From: Acidimicrobiaceae bacterium
GTDB lineage: Bacteria; Actinomycetota; Acidimicrobiia; Acidimicrobiales; Aldehydirespiratoraceae
Assembly (NCBI GenBank): GCA_009845995.1
Contig: VXYK01000005.1
Coordinates: 1-58,367 of the forward strand
Direction: 5' to 3'
DNA length: 58,367 nt
The translations under genes and the position numbers were made by a program. The notes under the pieces were generated by a model. The model saw nothing but the letters and a program-made list of their open reading frames with translations. It did no database searches and was not told the DNA's origin. This document shows positions 42,253-52,343 of this stretch, piece after piece. Each line of letters begins with the position of its first letter. The stretch's first letter is position 1.

Positions 42253-44289
42253 ATGGTCGCAGAAACTGCAACTACCGATGGCGACGCCACGGTGATCTTC
42301 ATGCCCGCCGGGGTGAAAGTGACCGTGCCCACCGGAACCACGGTGCTCGACGCCGCGCGCTCGGCTGGAATCGACCTTGACTCCACCTGCGGGGGGCGCG
42401 GACTCTGCGGGCGTTGCCAGGTGACCCCTTCGATCGGCGAGTTTGCCAAATGGCACATCAAATCAACTACCGGATCGCTGAACCCATGGACTCAGAGCGA
42501 GGACAACTACAAGGGCCGCCGCGCTATCAAATCCGGCGATCGTCTGGGGTGTCAGGCAACGGTGCAATCCAGTGTGGCGATAGATGTCCCGACCGACAGC
42601 CAGGTCCACAGACCCGTCGTTCGCAAGAAGATCGACCTCGAAGGACTCACAGTCGACCCTCTGATCACCGCGCGCTATGTCGAACTCCCAGACCAGCTGC
42701 TCGGCGACGAACGAGCTCTAAGCGACCTGCTCGCCGACGCGCTGAAATCTGATTGGGGTATCGACCAAGTTTCGGTAGACGCCCGAGTACTCCCCGACCT
42801 TCACCCAGCGCTGGCCGCCGGTGGGAGGGGGTTGACCGCGATCGTGCACTCCGATGGCACGGTAATGGCGGTACGGGCCGGTTTCGACGAGGCGCTCTAC
42901 GGGGTCGCCATCGATGTGGGCAGTACAACCATCGCCGGTTATCTGGTGGACCTCGCATCAGGTGAGGTCGTTGCCCACGCCGGGACCATGAATCCACAGA
43001 TCCGTTTCGGTGAGGACCTGATGAGCCGTGTCAGCTACGTGATGATGAACCCGGGCGGCGACCAAGAGCTGACCAACGCGGTGCGAACCGCTCTCAATGC
43101 CTTAGTTGACGATCTCGCCGACGAAGCGGGCGAACCCAGCGGAGAATTGCGAACCCGTATCCACGATCTGGTCGTGGTCGGCAACCCGATAATGCACCAC
43201 CTGTTGCTGGGGATCGACCCCACCCCCCTCGGTGCTGCGCCGTTCACTCTGGCCGTCAGCGCACCGATCGACATGAGAGCCGACGAACTCGACCTGTCAC
43301 TTCGGCATGCGCGGGCCCATATCGGTCCTTGCATCGCAGGCCATGTCGGAGCCGACGCTTCCGCCGCTGCACTCAACGAGGGAACCCATCGCACCGCCAC
43401 GTCACAACTGCTGGTCGACATCGGCACCAACGCCGAGATTGTGCTCGGTACGCCGTCGAAGACCTACGCCGCTTCGTCGCCCACGGGACCCGCTTTCGAG
43501 GGTGCCCAAATATCGTGCGGGATGAGAGCAACAGCGGGAGCCATCGAGCGGGTTCGTATCGACCGTGAGACGTTCGCGGCCCGCTACAAGGTGATCGGCT
43601 CGGATCTTTGGAGCGACGACCCAGCCTTTGCAGCAGACGCCAGCCACCTCGATATCGCGGGCCTGTGCGGATCGGCGATCATCGAGGTGATCGGCGAAAT
43701 GTTCCTGGCCGGTGTCTGCGACAGCAACGGGGTAATCCTAAAGTCCCTGGCGGATCAAACACCGTTTGTTGAGCCCGAAGGACGTACCCACCGTTATGTG
43801 ATTCGCTCGGGGCCAACTCCGCTGTTCATCACCCAGAACGATGTGCGTCAGATCCAGTTGGCAGGAGCCGCGTTGCGAGCCGGCATCGACTTGTTGATGG
43901 AACACGCAGGGATCGCAGAAGTAAACGACATCCGGCTCGCGGGTGCTTTCGGTGCACACATCGACCCCCTGTATGCGCTGGTATTGGGACTGGTTCCCGA
44001 CTGCCCCCTCAGCGCTGTGCAGTCCGTCGGCAACTCCTCAGGCGCTGGAGCAGTGCGGATGTTGCTATCGGCGGCACAACGCCGTGAAATCGCCCAAACC
44101 GTGAGCCATATCGAGAAGATCGAGACCGCAACCGAACCCCGATTTCAGGAACTGTTCGTTGCGGCGATGGCCTTCCCGCATCAATCTGCGCCCTCCCCCG
44201 AGTTGTCGAAGGTCGTTGACCTTCCCCAACATCAGACCGTGAGCGCTACCGGGCACCGCAGCCGTCGGCGACGCAGACCTGCGACCTGA
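42253..44289 (+). CDS. corrinoid activation protein (2Fe-2S plus ASKHA/DUF4445, RamA/RACo-like)
   Basis: 678 residues. An N-terminal plant-type 2Fe-2S ferredoxin domain with C46, C52, C55 and C100 (CGGRGLCGRC) is followed by an ASKHA-fold ATPase: AIDVGSTTIAGYLVD, VDIGTNAEIVLG, PAFEGAQISCGMRA, GLCGSAIIEVIGEM and LAGAFGAHIDP. Such proteins use ATP to drive reduction of Co(II) to active Co(I) when the corrinoid oxidises, important for an aerobe. Eight bases after the pterin methyltransferase gene. Confidence 0.9.
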   Translation: MVAETATTDGDATVIFMPAGVKVTVPTGTTVLDAARSAGIDLDSTCGGRGLCGRCQVTPSIGEFAKWHIKSTTGSLNPWTQSEDNYKGRRAIKSGDRLGCQATVQSSVAIDVPTDSQVHRPVVRKKIDLEGLTVDPLITARYVELPDQLLGDERALSDLLADALKSDWGIDQVSVDARVLPDLHPALAAGGRGLTAIVHSDGTVMAVRAGFDEALYGVAIDVGSTTIAGYLVDLASGEVVAHAGTMNPQIRFGEDLMSRVSYVMMNPGGDQELTNAVRTALNALVDDLADEAGEPSGELRTRIHDLVVVGNPIMHHLLLGIDPTPLGAAPFTLAVSAPIDMRADELDLSLRHARAHIGPCIAGHVGADASAAALNEGTHRTATSQLLVDIGTNAEIVLGTPSKTYAASSPTGPAFEGAQISCGMRATAGAIERVRIDRETFAARYKVIGSDLWSDDPAFAADASHLDIAGLCGSAIIEVIGEMFLAGVCDSNGVILKSLADQTPFVEPEGRTHRYVIRSGPTPLFITQNDVRQIQLAGAALRAGIDLLMEHAGIAEVNDIRLAGAFGAHIDPLYALVLGLVPDCPLSAVQSVGNSSGAGAVRMLLSAAQRREIAQTVSHIEKIETATEPRFQELFVAAMAFPHQSAPSPELSKVVDLPQHQTVSATGHRSRRRRRPAT

Positions 44290-44309
44290 ACCCCCAATAC
44301 AGAGGCAAC

Positions 44310-45884
44310 ATGACCGACACTCGACCTAACACGAACAACCCAAGGCCAAAAAACAAACGACAAGGCCGCCGTGGCGGTGGACGCGCCAGCCGACAAGCAG
44401 CCCGAGCCGCCACCACCGCCGAGACAGTGGCGTATATAGAGCGGAAGCTGCCACCTGTAGAGATGCTCGACGAAGAAGGCCTCGCCCAGATCGAATCCAA
44501 CGCCGAAACGATCCTGTCCGAAATCGGGGTGGCGTTTCAGGACTTCCCGTCAGCAATCGAATTGTGGCGCGACGCCGGCGCCGACATCGACGGTGACCTG
44601 GTTCGGTTCCCCCGCGGCATGTGCCGCGAAATCCTGGCCCGCAGCGCTCCAGCGGTTTACACCCAACACGCCCGCAATCCCGAACGGAGTGTCAAGATCG
44701 GCGGCAATACCACTGTGTTCGCACCCAACTACGGGTCGCCTTTCGTGACCGACCTGGACACCGGGAGGCGCTACGCCACGCTCACCGACTTCCAGAACGC
44801 GGTCAAGCTGACGTATTCGCTTCCGCACCTGCATCATTCCGGCGGCACCGTTTGCGAACCGGTGGACGTGCCGGTCAACAAGCGACACCTCGACATGGTG
44901 TATTCCCATATCGCCTACAGCGACAAGCCCTACATGGGTTCGGTCACTGCCGCTGAGCGCGCGGCCGACTCGGTGGAGCTGTCACGCATTGCTTTCGGCG
45001 GCGATCTCAAAGACCGGACTGTGATGACATCGCTGATCAACGCCTCGTCGCCACTTCGCTGGGATTCCACCATGCTCGGCGCTGCCACCGAGTACGCCCG
45101 CGCCAACCAAGCCGCCATCATCTCGCCTTTCATTCTCGCCGGAGCGATGTCACCGGTGACAGTCGCCGCGTTGTGCACGCAGGCGCTGGCCGAGGCGCTC
45201 TCCGGGATGGCCTACTACCAGCTCGTACGCCCGGGCGCGCCAGTCATCTTCGGCACGTTCGCCTCCTCGATGTCGATGGCAACCGGTGCGCCGACTTTCG
45301 GCACGCCAGAAGCCGGGCAAGCGATCAACGTGATGGCCGCGTTGGCCCGGCGAGTCGGCGTGCCCTTTCGCTCCGGCGGCCAGTTCACGTCGTCCAAAAC
45401 AGCCGATGCGCAGGCGGCCTACGAGTCAGCGTCGACGATCCTTCCCACCCTTGAGGCGGGTGTGAACTTCGTGCTGCACGCCGCGGGATGGCTCGAAGGA
45501 GGACTCACACTCGGTTACGAAAAGCTGATCATGGACGCCGACCAACTCGGGATGATGGGCGTATACGCCCGCGGCATCGACATGTCCGAGAACGGTCAAG
45601 CCATGGATGCCTTCCGCACCAACCCGCACGGCGATCACTTCCTGGGGAATGCCCACACGCTCGCCAATTTCGAGACGGCCTTCTACCGCTCGTCGGTCGC
45701 TGACAACAACAGTTTCGAACAATGGGAATCCGAAGGCAGCCTCACCTCTGCGCAACGAGCCAACGCGCAATGGAAGAAGCTGCTGGCCGAATACGAACCG
45801 CCACCCCTCGACGAGTCCATCGACGCCGAAATGCGAGAATTCATCGCCCGTCGCAAATCCGAAATGCCCGACGCCGCCTATTAA
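44310..45884 (+). CDS. MttB-superfamily methyltransferase, non-pyrrolysine (glycine betaine-type)
   Basis: 524 residues of the trimethylamine methyltransferase family (LPHLHHSGGTVCEPVDVP, DRTVMTSLINASSPLRWD, FGTFASSMSMATGAPTFGTPE, HAAGWLEGGLTLGYEKLIMD). The frame has no internal TAG, so it is a pyrrolysine-free homologue like MtgB, known to demethylate glycine betaine; relatives act on carnitine, proline betaine or other quaternary amines. It would methylate the corrinoid protein of the same operon. A basic, disordered N terminus (first 35 residues) is atypical. Substrate preference is supported by the nearby betaine transporter and choline oxidase, but not proven. Confidence 0.88.
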   Translation: MTDTRPNTNNPRPKNKRQGRRGGGRASRQAARAATTAETVAYIERKLPPVEMLDEEGLAQIESNAETILSEIGVAFQDFPSAIELWRDAGADIDGDLVRFPRGMCREILARSAPAVYTQHARNPERSVKIGGNTTVFAPNYGSPFVTDLDTGRRYATLTDFQNAVKLTYSLPHLHHSGGTVCEPVDVPVNKRHLDMVYSHIAYSDKPYMGSVTAAERAADSVELSRIAFGGDLKDRTVMTSLINASSPLRWDSTMLGAATEYARANQAAIISPFILAGAMSPVTVAALCTQALAEALSGMAYYQLVRPGAPVIFGTFASSMSMATGAPTFGTPEAGQAINVMAALARRVGVPFRSGGQFTSSKTADAQAAYESASTILPTLEAGVNFVLHAAGWLEGGLTLGYEKLIMDADQLGMMGVYARGIDMSENGQAMDAFRTNPHGDHFLGNAHTLANFETAFYRSSVADNNSFEQWESEGSLTSAQRANAQWKKLLAEYEPPPLDESIDAEMREFIARRKSEMPDAAY

Positions 45885-47200
45885 CTCTGTTGAGGGGGGT
45901 CATAGACGCGGCGGCGACGACCGATCAGATTGGAAGCAACCGCGGAGGCTCGGGCCGGATAGACGACAAACACCCGCTGCAGTTCCTTCGGCACGGGTTT
46001 GCGGAACAACGCCCGCCAACTGATGTAAGCCGCGATCAGACCGTGGGTCGCGACCAGCGCCCAGTAGTAGGCTTGAGTTGAGGTGTAGGCCATAGCTGGG
46101 GCCACGATGAGCGGACCGACCACCGCCCCCACACCGTTGATCCGCACCAACGATGCCGAGGCCGCGGTCAGCTGAGATTGGGGAAGCCAGTCCGCCGTGT
46201 ATGCAATCGTCAAGGAGTACAAGGAGAAGGTCATTCCTCCGAGGCCGAACATCAGGACAATGACCAGCCAAGATTTCGGGTCGACCAAAGCCAAGACAAC
46301 GCCTATGGCACTGGCGGCAGCAGCGACCCACCACATAACCGGACGACGACCGATCCGATCAGAAAGCCGACCAATCGGCCATTGCATGATGATCGAGCCA
46401 AGCAATGGCGCAGCGAGGAACAATGAGATTCGCGAAGTCGGAATCTCAGTGACCGCATAGACAGCACCAAGTCCCATCAGCACACCTGCTGAGGTTCCAA
46501 TCCAAAACGCTGAGATCACTCCTGTGGGAACGTTGCGCGTCAGTTCACGGGTCGACAACGGCTCGGGAACACCCAGTGGCGGGTTGCTTGAGGCAGACAG
46601 GGTCACCGGAACCAAAGAAGCCGAAACCAACAGCGAGGCAAGCACGAAGAGTTTGAATCCATCGGTATCTGCGGTCTCGAGCAAGAACTGGCCGGCAGTC
46701 ATCCCACCCATCGTCGCCACCATGTACATGGCCAGGGTGCGGCCGCGGGTGGTGTTGTCGGCCATGTCATTCAGCCACGATTCTGCGACCACGACCAACC
46801 CGGCAATGCACACTCCAGTCACAAACATCATCAACGCCCAGGACACTGGCGAGATAAACAACACGTAGACCAACGCAGCACCCGAGACCAGCGATGCCAA
46901 GGCCGCAAATACCCGGATGTGTCCTACTCGCGTGATGAGTCGCTGAACATATAGACCACCGAGAAAAAAGCCGCCGAAATAACATGCCATCACGACGCCA
47001 ATCGCAACAACGCCGAACCCCTCGGTTTCGGAACGGACTCCCAGCAGAGACCTTTGAAGGCCGTTGCCGGCCATCAGCAACGCGATCCCGACCAACAAGC
47101 CGCGAGCTGCCACTACCGGGTTGACCGAGCTGATCGGGCCGCCCGCGATTCCCCCGTCGTCGTTGATGTTCGCCCCGCCCGAGTGAGGATCGCCGGTCAC
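45881..47200 (-). CDS. MFS transporter
   Basis: 439 residues with about 12 hydrophobic helices, the inter-helix 2-3 motif region (FFLGGLYVQRLITRVGHIRVF) and the 8-9 equivalent (GRLSDRIGRRPVMW). Resembles the YcaD/UMF family. Its start overlaps the stop of the DmdA/GcvT-like gene (ATGA), so it is likely the uptake or efflux partner of that enzyme. Its 3' end overlaps that of the MttB gene by four bases (TTAA). Confidence 0.88.
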   Translation of the reverse strand: MTGDPHSGGANINDDGGIAGGPISSVNPVVAARGLLVGIALLMAGNGLQRSLLGVRSETEGFGVVAIGVVMACYFGGFFLGGLYVQRLITRVGHIRVFAALASLVSGAALVYVLFISPVSWALMMFVTGVCIAGLVVVAESWLNDMADNTTRGRTLAMYMVATMGGMTAGQFLLETADTDGFKLFVLASLLVSASLVPVTLSASSNPPLGVPEPLSTRELTRNVPTGVISAFWIGTSAGVLMGLGAVYAVTEIPTSRISLFLAAPLLGSIIMQWPIGRLSDRIGRRPVMWWVAAAASAIGVVLALVDPKSWLVIVLMFGLGGMTFSLYSLTIAYTADWLPQSQLTAASASLVRINGVGAVVGPLIVAPAMAYTSTQAYYWALVATHGLIAAYISWRALFRKPVPKELQRVFVVYPARASAVASNLIGRRRRVYDPPQQS

Positions 47201-48396
47201 TTGGCGTGAGGTTTCTTCACCGTGACCGCATCGAGGCAGCCATGAACCGAATGGGGCACGAAAAACTCCTGTCCCAGTGAGGCATGGTCGATTCGGACCA
47301 TCGCATAGCCGATGTTCTTGCGGAGCCGCGGCGAGTAGCAGGCCGAAGTGAGCTGTCCTACCAGAGTGTCGCCCGCGTGAACCGGGAGGACACGTGGCAT
47401 GGCACCGTCGGTGAAGGTTCCCAGGTTGGGGCCGCCAATATCGACGCCCACCAAACGCCGGGTCGGCCCTTCATCGCGGATGCGGCGTAGAGCCTGCTTG
47501 CCCACGAAATCGTCGGGTTGGTCGAGGTCGACCATCCAGTCGTAGCCGTTGGCCACTTCAAGCGGATTCGTACTGTCATCGATATCGCAACCGAAAGCCA
47601 GCATCCCTGCTTCGATCCGCCGCACATGGTTGGGTGCCGCGGCCATGATCTCGTGACGTTCACCAGCGCGCATGACGGTGTCCCACCAAAGCTCCGCTGC
47701 CCTGTTGTCGTCCGCGCGGGCGCCGCACACATACACCTCATATCCCGAGAGCCCTCCCCAGCCGGTACGCGACACCACCAGGTCGAGGGCCTCGTGACGA
47801 GTTTGGAACAATCGGTAATAGCCGATATCGAGGATTTCTTCGCCGAACAGGTCCACCATCACAGCACTGGCCTGCGGACCCTGGATCTGCACCGGAGCCA
47901 CATCGGGAACGGAGATCTCTACGTCGAGTTCGGAGCTGTGCAATAGACCCTGGCACCAAAGATGCACATCGGCATCAGCAGCACTCAGCCAGAAGCGGTC
48001 TTCGTCGAGTCGCAAGATGACGGGATCACAGATAATGCCACCGACTGAGTTGGTCAAGAAAGCGTATTTGCATTGGCCGACCTCATGGCTCGAAAGGTCC
48101 CGCGGCACGAGCATCTGCGTGAACGCCATCGCGTCGGGACCGCGAATCTCAACCTGGCGCTGATACGCCACATCCCACAGGGTCACTCCGTCGACCAGCG
48201 CCCAATACTCCGCCACTGGGTCGCCGTAGTGGAGCAGGTAATACATGTGGTTGTATACGGCCAACGCGGCGGTGTCGGGATCCGCGTGGTTGAGGGCGCG
48301 CCGCAAGTATGGCGACTCCTCGATACGCGCGTATCGGGTCAGAGGCACGAGCCGCTCCTCACCATCGGTAAGCGTAGCGATCTCTGCATTACACAC
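47197..48396 (-). CDS. GcvT-fold aminomethyltransferase family, DMSP demethylase (DmdA)-like
   Basis: 399 residues of the tetrahydrofolate-binding GcvT fold: TLWDVAYQRQVEIRGPDAM, FTQMLVPRDLSSHEVGQCKY, GGIICDPVILRLDEDRFWLS, PVQIQGPQAS, SRTGWGGLSGYEVYV, RRIEAGMLAFGCDID. The WDVA-x-x-RQVEI-GPDA start, VGQCKY and VQIQGPQ segments resemble DmdA more than glycine-cleavage T proteins; the alternative is a dimethylglycine/sarcosine-type demethylase. Either way it would move a methyl to THF. GTG start. Divergent from pabBC. Confidence 0.72.
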   Translation of the reverse strand: MCNAEIATLTDGEERLVPLTRYARIEESPYLRRALNHADPDTAALAVYNHMYYLLHYGDPVAEYWALVDGVTLWDVAYQRQVEIRGPDAMAFTQMLVPRDLSSHEVGQCKYAFLTNSVGGIICDPVILRLDEDRFWLSAADADVHLWCQGLLHSSELDVEISVPDVAPVQIQGPQASAVMVDLFGEEILDIGYYRLFQTRHEALDLVVSRTGWGGLSGYEVYVCGARADDNRAAELWWDTVMRAGERHEIMAAAPNHVRRIEAGMLAFGCDIDDSTNPLEVANGYDWMVDLDQPDDFVGKQALRRIRDEGPTRRLVGVDIGGPNLGTFTDGAMPRVLPVHAGDTLVGQLTSACYSPRLRKNIGYAMVRIDHASLGQEFFVPHSVHGCLDAVTVKKPHAK

Positions 48397-48423
48397 CCCG
48401 TTGTTGGCATACTTTCAGACGGC

Positions 48424-50217
48424 ATGTCTGACGATTTTGAGATCAGCGATTCGGAGCCGCTGCGGCTGCATCGCGCGTTGGTTCGTCACGACTCCGATCA
48501 GGGACGCAGATGGCTGGAGTTCCGCAACCCGGTCGCTCATTTTCTGGCCGCGAATCTCAGCGACGTCGGCCCGACCATCGACGCGGTCGAAGCCGCCGCG
48601 GCGCAGGGCCTGTGGCTGGTCGGGATCATCTCCTACGACGCGGCACCCGCCTTCGACGAAGCGCTGTCAAGTCTCCGCGATCCCACCGTGCCATTGGCCG
48701 CATTCGCTGCATTTGGAGAACCCAACCCATCGCGGGGCCCCGCTGGTCGTGCCTTCACCACACGAGAGTGGACACCTAGCGCAGACCAGCAAACCTTCGA
48801 GTCCGCTGTCGAGTCCATCCGTGAATTGATCGCCGCAGGCGACACCTACCAGGTCAACCACACATTGAGGCTCCACAGTGATTTCTCCGGAGATCCAGAA
48901 GGTCTGTTCGCGGCCCTGTGCAGGGCACAGCGAGCCGACCATCTCGCTTTTCTCGACTTCGGTGCAGTCGCGGTGTGCTCGGCTTCGCCTGAACAACTCA
49001 TTTCTCGGCGCGACACAAGTGTGGTGACCCGTCCGATGAAAGGAACCAGGCCTCGCCACCCGGATCCGATGATTGACCGCGATCTGGCCAACGAACTTGT
49101 TCGCAGCGAGAAGGATCGGGCCGAGAACACGATGATCGTCGACATGGCTCGCAACGATCTTGGCCGAGTGGCTGAGATCGGCACCGTTCGAGTCGCAAAG
49201 CTCCACACGGTTGAGAGCTACCCGACCGTGCATCAACTGACGTCGACAGTCACCGCTGAGACCAACGCTTCGCTACGCGACCTTCTCGCGGCGACATTTC
49301 CCGGAGCTTCCATCACCGGAGCTCCCAAAGTTGCTGCCAGCCGTGTCATAGCGGAACTCGAAGGCGAGCCGCGCGGGATCTACACGGGTTCAGTCGGTGT
49401 GGTCGAACCGGGCGGCAATGCGGAGTTCAACATCGCCATTCGAACTGCCTGGATCGATCAACGCAGCGGGAAGGCCGTCTACGGGGTCGGCGGCGGAATC
49501 GTCTGGGACTCCGAACCCACCGCAGAGTGGCACGAAGCTCACGACAAGGCCCGAGTGCTGCATCGGGCGACACGACCGTTTCGATTGCTCGAAACACTGG
49601 CCTGGGAACCCGGCGCGGGGCCGATATTGCTTGATCGTCACCTCGTTCGGCTGACCGCTTGCGCCGAACATTTCGGTTTCGACATGGATCCCGGGGAAGT
49701 CCGACGCCGACTAGACGCCATACGGGCCGAGGCAACCCAACGAGTGCGGATCTTGGTCTCGGCTGACGGCGCGATTGAGGTGCAGGTCGCGGAGATGTCG
49801 CCGCCGGCGGCCAATCCGGAGTGGCATATCGCCTTGGACACGCTGCCGGTTTCCAGCAACGACGAATTTCTGCGCTTCAAGACGACACGGCGCGACCGCT
49901 ACGACCAAGCGCTCGCCCGTCACCCCGACGCCGATGATGTGTTGCTGTGGAACGAGCGGGGCGAGCTGACCGAAACGACGATCGCCAATCTGGTGTTGGA
50001 GATCGATGGGAACGCTGTCACTCCCGCGGAATCCAGTGGCTTGTTGCCCGGTACTCTGCGAGCGGAGTTGTTGGCCAACCGTCGGATACAAGAGGCGACC
50101 GTGACCATCGAAGACCTCGACCGAGCCGATTCGGTCTGGTTGATCAACTCAGTACGAGGCTGGATCCCGGCCCGAGTGCTTGACAGGTCATCAGTCCCGG
50201 TTGTCGGGGGCGAGTGA
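48424..50217 (+). CDS. pabBC: aminodeoxychorismate synthase component I fused to aminodeoxychorismate lyase
   Basis: 597 residues. Residues 1-350 are the chorismate-utilising PabB domain (MKGTRPRHPDPMIDRDLANEL, ENTMIVDMARNDLG, GASITGAPK, GGNAEFNIAIRTAW). Residues 375-597 are a class IV PLP lyase PabC domain (FKTTRRDRYDQAL with the likely PLP Lys; LLWNERGELTETTIANL). The fusion makes p-aminobenzoate for folate, the methyl acceptor of the neighbouring demethylases. TACTTT ten bases before the ATG may be its -10. Its 3' end overlaps the hydrolase gene by 27 bases. Confidence 0.93.
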   Translation: MSDDFEISDSEPLRLHRALVRHDSDQGRRWLEFRNPVAHFLAANLSDVGPTIDAVEAAAAQGLWLVGIISYDAAPAFDEALSSLRDPTVPLAAFAAFGEPNPSRGPAGRAFTTREWTPSADQQTFESAVESIRELIAAGDTYQVNHTLRLHSDFSGDPEGLFAALCRAQRADHLAFLDFGAVAVCSASPEQLISRRDTSVVTRPMKGTRPRHPDPMIDRDLANELVRSEKDRAENTMIVDMARNDLGRVAEIGTVRVAKLHTVESYPTVHQLTSTVTAETNASLRDLLAATFPGASITGAPKVAASRVIAELEGEPRGIYTGSVGVVEPGGNAEFNIAIRTAWIDQRSGKAVYGVGGGIVWDSEPTAEWHEAHDKARVLHRATRPFRLLETLAWEPGAGPILLDRHLVRLTACAEHFGFDMDPGEVRRRLDAIRAEATQRVRILVSADGAIEVQVAEMSPPAANPEWHIALDTLPVSSNDEFLRFKTTRRDRYDQALARHPDADDVLLWNERGELTETTIANLVLEIDGNAVTPAESSGLLPGTLRAELLANRRIQEATVTIEDLDRADSVWLINSVRGWIPARVLDRSSVPVVGGE

Positions 50218-51036
50218 CCGGTCCGCTGTTGCGAGCGCTTCGGCGATACAGGAGCGAGCGCGCTCGGGATCTTCGAGCGGGATCATGTGACCGACACCAT
50301 CAAGCACGGTCACGCTGACGGCGGGCGCAGATGCAGGGGGATCAAAGGCTGCCAACAACTCTTGAGCTGACCTCAGCGGGGTCATCTTGTCGTCACTTCC
50401 CAGGATGACCGAGACGGGGCAGGCAACGGACGCAGCCGCGTCAAGCGCGCCGCCATAGCTGTTGCAAGCTGCCATATCCGCGGCAAGCGCACCGTCGGGA
50501 GAGACCTCGATCAGCGCCTGCGACCCGCCCAGCAGCCAGAAGCCCGGCGAGGCGTGGTGCCCCACGTGGGCTCGGTTGCTGTAACCCCACGAAGTCATCA
50601 GACCGCCTGCATGCGGAATGTTGTCTCTCGTCGATTCGAGAAGTGCAGGATGCACAGGCATCGCCGCGGCAGTACCCAACAGCACCAGCGAACGCACCGC
50701 TTCGGGGTGGCGCTTGGCTGCCTCCAGGGCGATGTAGGTGCCCATTGAGTGGCCCACCAGGTGTGCCGGGCCAATGTCCAAGACGCTCACCATTTCGGCG
50801 ACCCAGTCACCCATTTGTTCGATGCTCACAAGGGGTGGACCGTCACTTCCGCCGTGTCCCGGCAAGTCGAGAGCCGCCACTCGGTAGCCGTGATGGGCGA
50901 AGAAGCGAGTTTGCAGTTGCCAGACCGTTCGGTTCATGCCGGACCCGTGGAGCAGGACGACTCCAGGGTCGCTGGGGTCACCTGCGTTGCCTCCGTTGGC
51001 ATACCGAACCGTGCGAGTCCCGTACCGAATCTGCAT
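50191..51036 (-). CDS. alpha/beta hydrolase
   Basis: 281 residues. Oxyanion motif LLHGSG (29-33), nucleophile elbow GHSMG (S97), acid in GSDDKMTP and catalytic His in GVGHMIP. Cytosolic. Located 14 bases after metY on the same strand, so co-transcribed; too short and lacking the motifs for homoserine acetyltransferase (MetX). Confidence 0.88.
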   Translation of the reverse strand: MQIRYGTRTVRYANGGNAGDPSDPGVVLLHGSGMNRTVWQLQTRFFAHHGYRVAALDLPGHGGSDGPPLVSIEQMGDWVAEMVSVLDIGPAHLVGHSMGTYIALEAAKRHPEAVRSLVLLGTAAAMPVHPALLESTRDNIPHAGGLMTSWGYSNRAHVGHHASPGFWLLGGSQALIEVSPDGALAADMAACNSYGGALDAAASVACPVSVILGSDDKMTPLRSAQELLAAFDPPASAPAVSVTVLDGVGHMIPLEDPERARSCIAEALATADRSLAPDNRD

Positions 51037-51050
51037 CGGGTCTCGCCCGC

Positions 51051-52343
51051 CTACCGTTGCGAGGCCCGCAAGGCCCGAGCCAGGTCATCGACAATGTCGC
51101 GGGGATCTTCGATTCCGACAGACACCCTGATCAGGTCTTCGCTCACACCCGCATCCAACAGGTCCTGCGCTGACATTTGCTGATGAGTCGTGCTGGCGGG
51201 ATGAAGAACCAGGGTCTTGGCATCGCCTACGTTCGCCAGATGCGAAGCCAATTTGACGGACTCAATGAACTTGCGGCCCGCCTGCCGACCGCCGTTGATC
51301 CCAAAGCTGAGAATGGCGCCGGCGCCGTGCGGATACAACCGCTGCGCGAGTTCTCGATCGGGGTGTTCGGGGGCGCTCGGGTACTTGACCCAGCCAACCG
51401 CGTCGTGGTCGACCAGCATCTCGGTCACAGCCACGGCGTTGCTCACGTGCTTCTGCATCCGCAACGGCAGCGTTTCAATTCCTTGAATCAACTGAAAGGC
51501 ATTGGCCGGACTCATTGCCGCGCCGAAATCACGTAGACCCTCAACCCGCGCACGAGTGATGAAAGCACCCGGGCCGAACTCATCTGCGAACGAGATGCCG
51601 TGGTAGCCCACATAGGGTTCGGTCAAGGTCTCGAAGCGTCCCGATGCTTCCCAGTCAAAACGTCCCCCGTCCACCAGGACGCCCCCGAGTGCGACGCCGT
51701 GACCGCCGAGGAACTTGGTGACCGAGTGCATCACGATGTCTGCACCGTGCTCGATCGGGCGGATGAGGTACGGAGTCGAGAAGGTCGAGTCGACCATGAG
51801 AGGAAGTCCGGCGCTGTGGGCGACTTCGGCGACAGCGCCGATGTCGAGGACTTCGATCCCGGGGTTGCCGAGCGTCTCGGCAAAAACAAGCCGAGTCTCG
51901 TCGGTGATCGCCGCCTCGAACTGCTTCGGTTCTCGGGGGTCCACGAACGTGGCGGTGATCCCGAACCGGGGCAGGGTCACGTTGAGCATCTGGTGGGTGC
52001 CGCCGTAGATGTTGCGGCTGGCGACGATATGACCGCCTTGTCCCATAAGGGTCACAACGGCGAGATGGAACGCCGCTTGGCCGCTGGCCGTGCAGACCGC
52101 GCCGACGCCCCCCTCCAGAGCGGCGATCCGCTCTTCGAGCACGGCGACCGTGGGGTTGGTGAGTCGAGAGTAGAGATGCCCGGGTATCTCCAAGTTGAAC
52201 AGTCCTGCTGCGTGGTCGCTGTCATCGAACACATAGGACGTGGTCATGTAGATCGGCACGGCCCGTGCGCCGGTGCTCGGATCCGGTTGCTGACCGGCGT
52301 GCAGGCTGAGCGTGTCGAACTTCAGGAATTCCGGTTCGATCAT
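51051..52343 (-). CDS. metY: O-acetylhomoserine sulfhydrylase
   Basis: 430-residue PLP enzyme of the Cys/Met metabolism family: [43 protein letters not shown], the PLP lysine in [11 protein letters not shown] and VLHPASTTH near the C terminus. Forms homocysteine from O-acetylhomoserine and sulfide, and can use methanethiol to give methionine directly, which would fit a DMSP-demethylating neighbour. Overlaps the GMC oxidase stop (ATGA). Confidence 0.93.
   Translation of the reverse strand: MIEPEFLKFDTLSLHAGQQPDPSTGARAVPIYMTTSYVFDDSDHAAGLFNLEIPGHLYSRLTNPTVAVLEERIAALEGGVGAVCTASGQAAFHLAVVTLMGQGGHIVASRNIYGGTHQMLNVTLPRFGITATFVDPREPKQFEAAITDETRLVFAETLGNPGIEVLDIGAVAEVAHSAGLPLMVDSTFSTPYLIRPIEHGADIVMHSVTKFLGGHGVALGGVLVDGGRFDWEASGRFETLTEPYVGYHGISFADEFGPGAFITRARVEGLRDFGAAMSPANAFQLIQGIETLPLRMQKHVSNAVAVTEMLVDHDAVGWVKYPSAPEHPDRELAQRLYPHGAGAILSFGINGGRQAGRKFIESVKLASHLANVGDAKTLVLHPASTTHQQMSAQDLLDAGVSEDLIRVSVGIEDPRDIVDDLARALRASQR

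Noticed and set aside
44310..45884. Pyrrolysine in the MttB homologue
   Set aside because: The frame is continuous with no internal TAG, so it is a non-Pyl member.
50191..51036. metX (homoserine O-acetyltransferase) beside metY
   Set aside because: The hydrolase is only 281 residues and lacks the extended lid and motifs of MetX; only the generic alpha/beta-hydrolase triad is visible.
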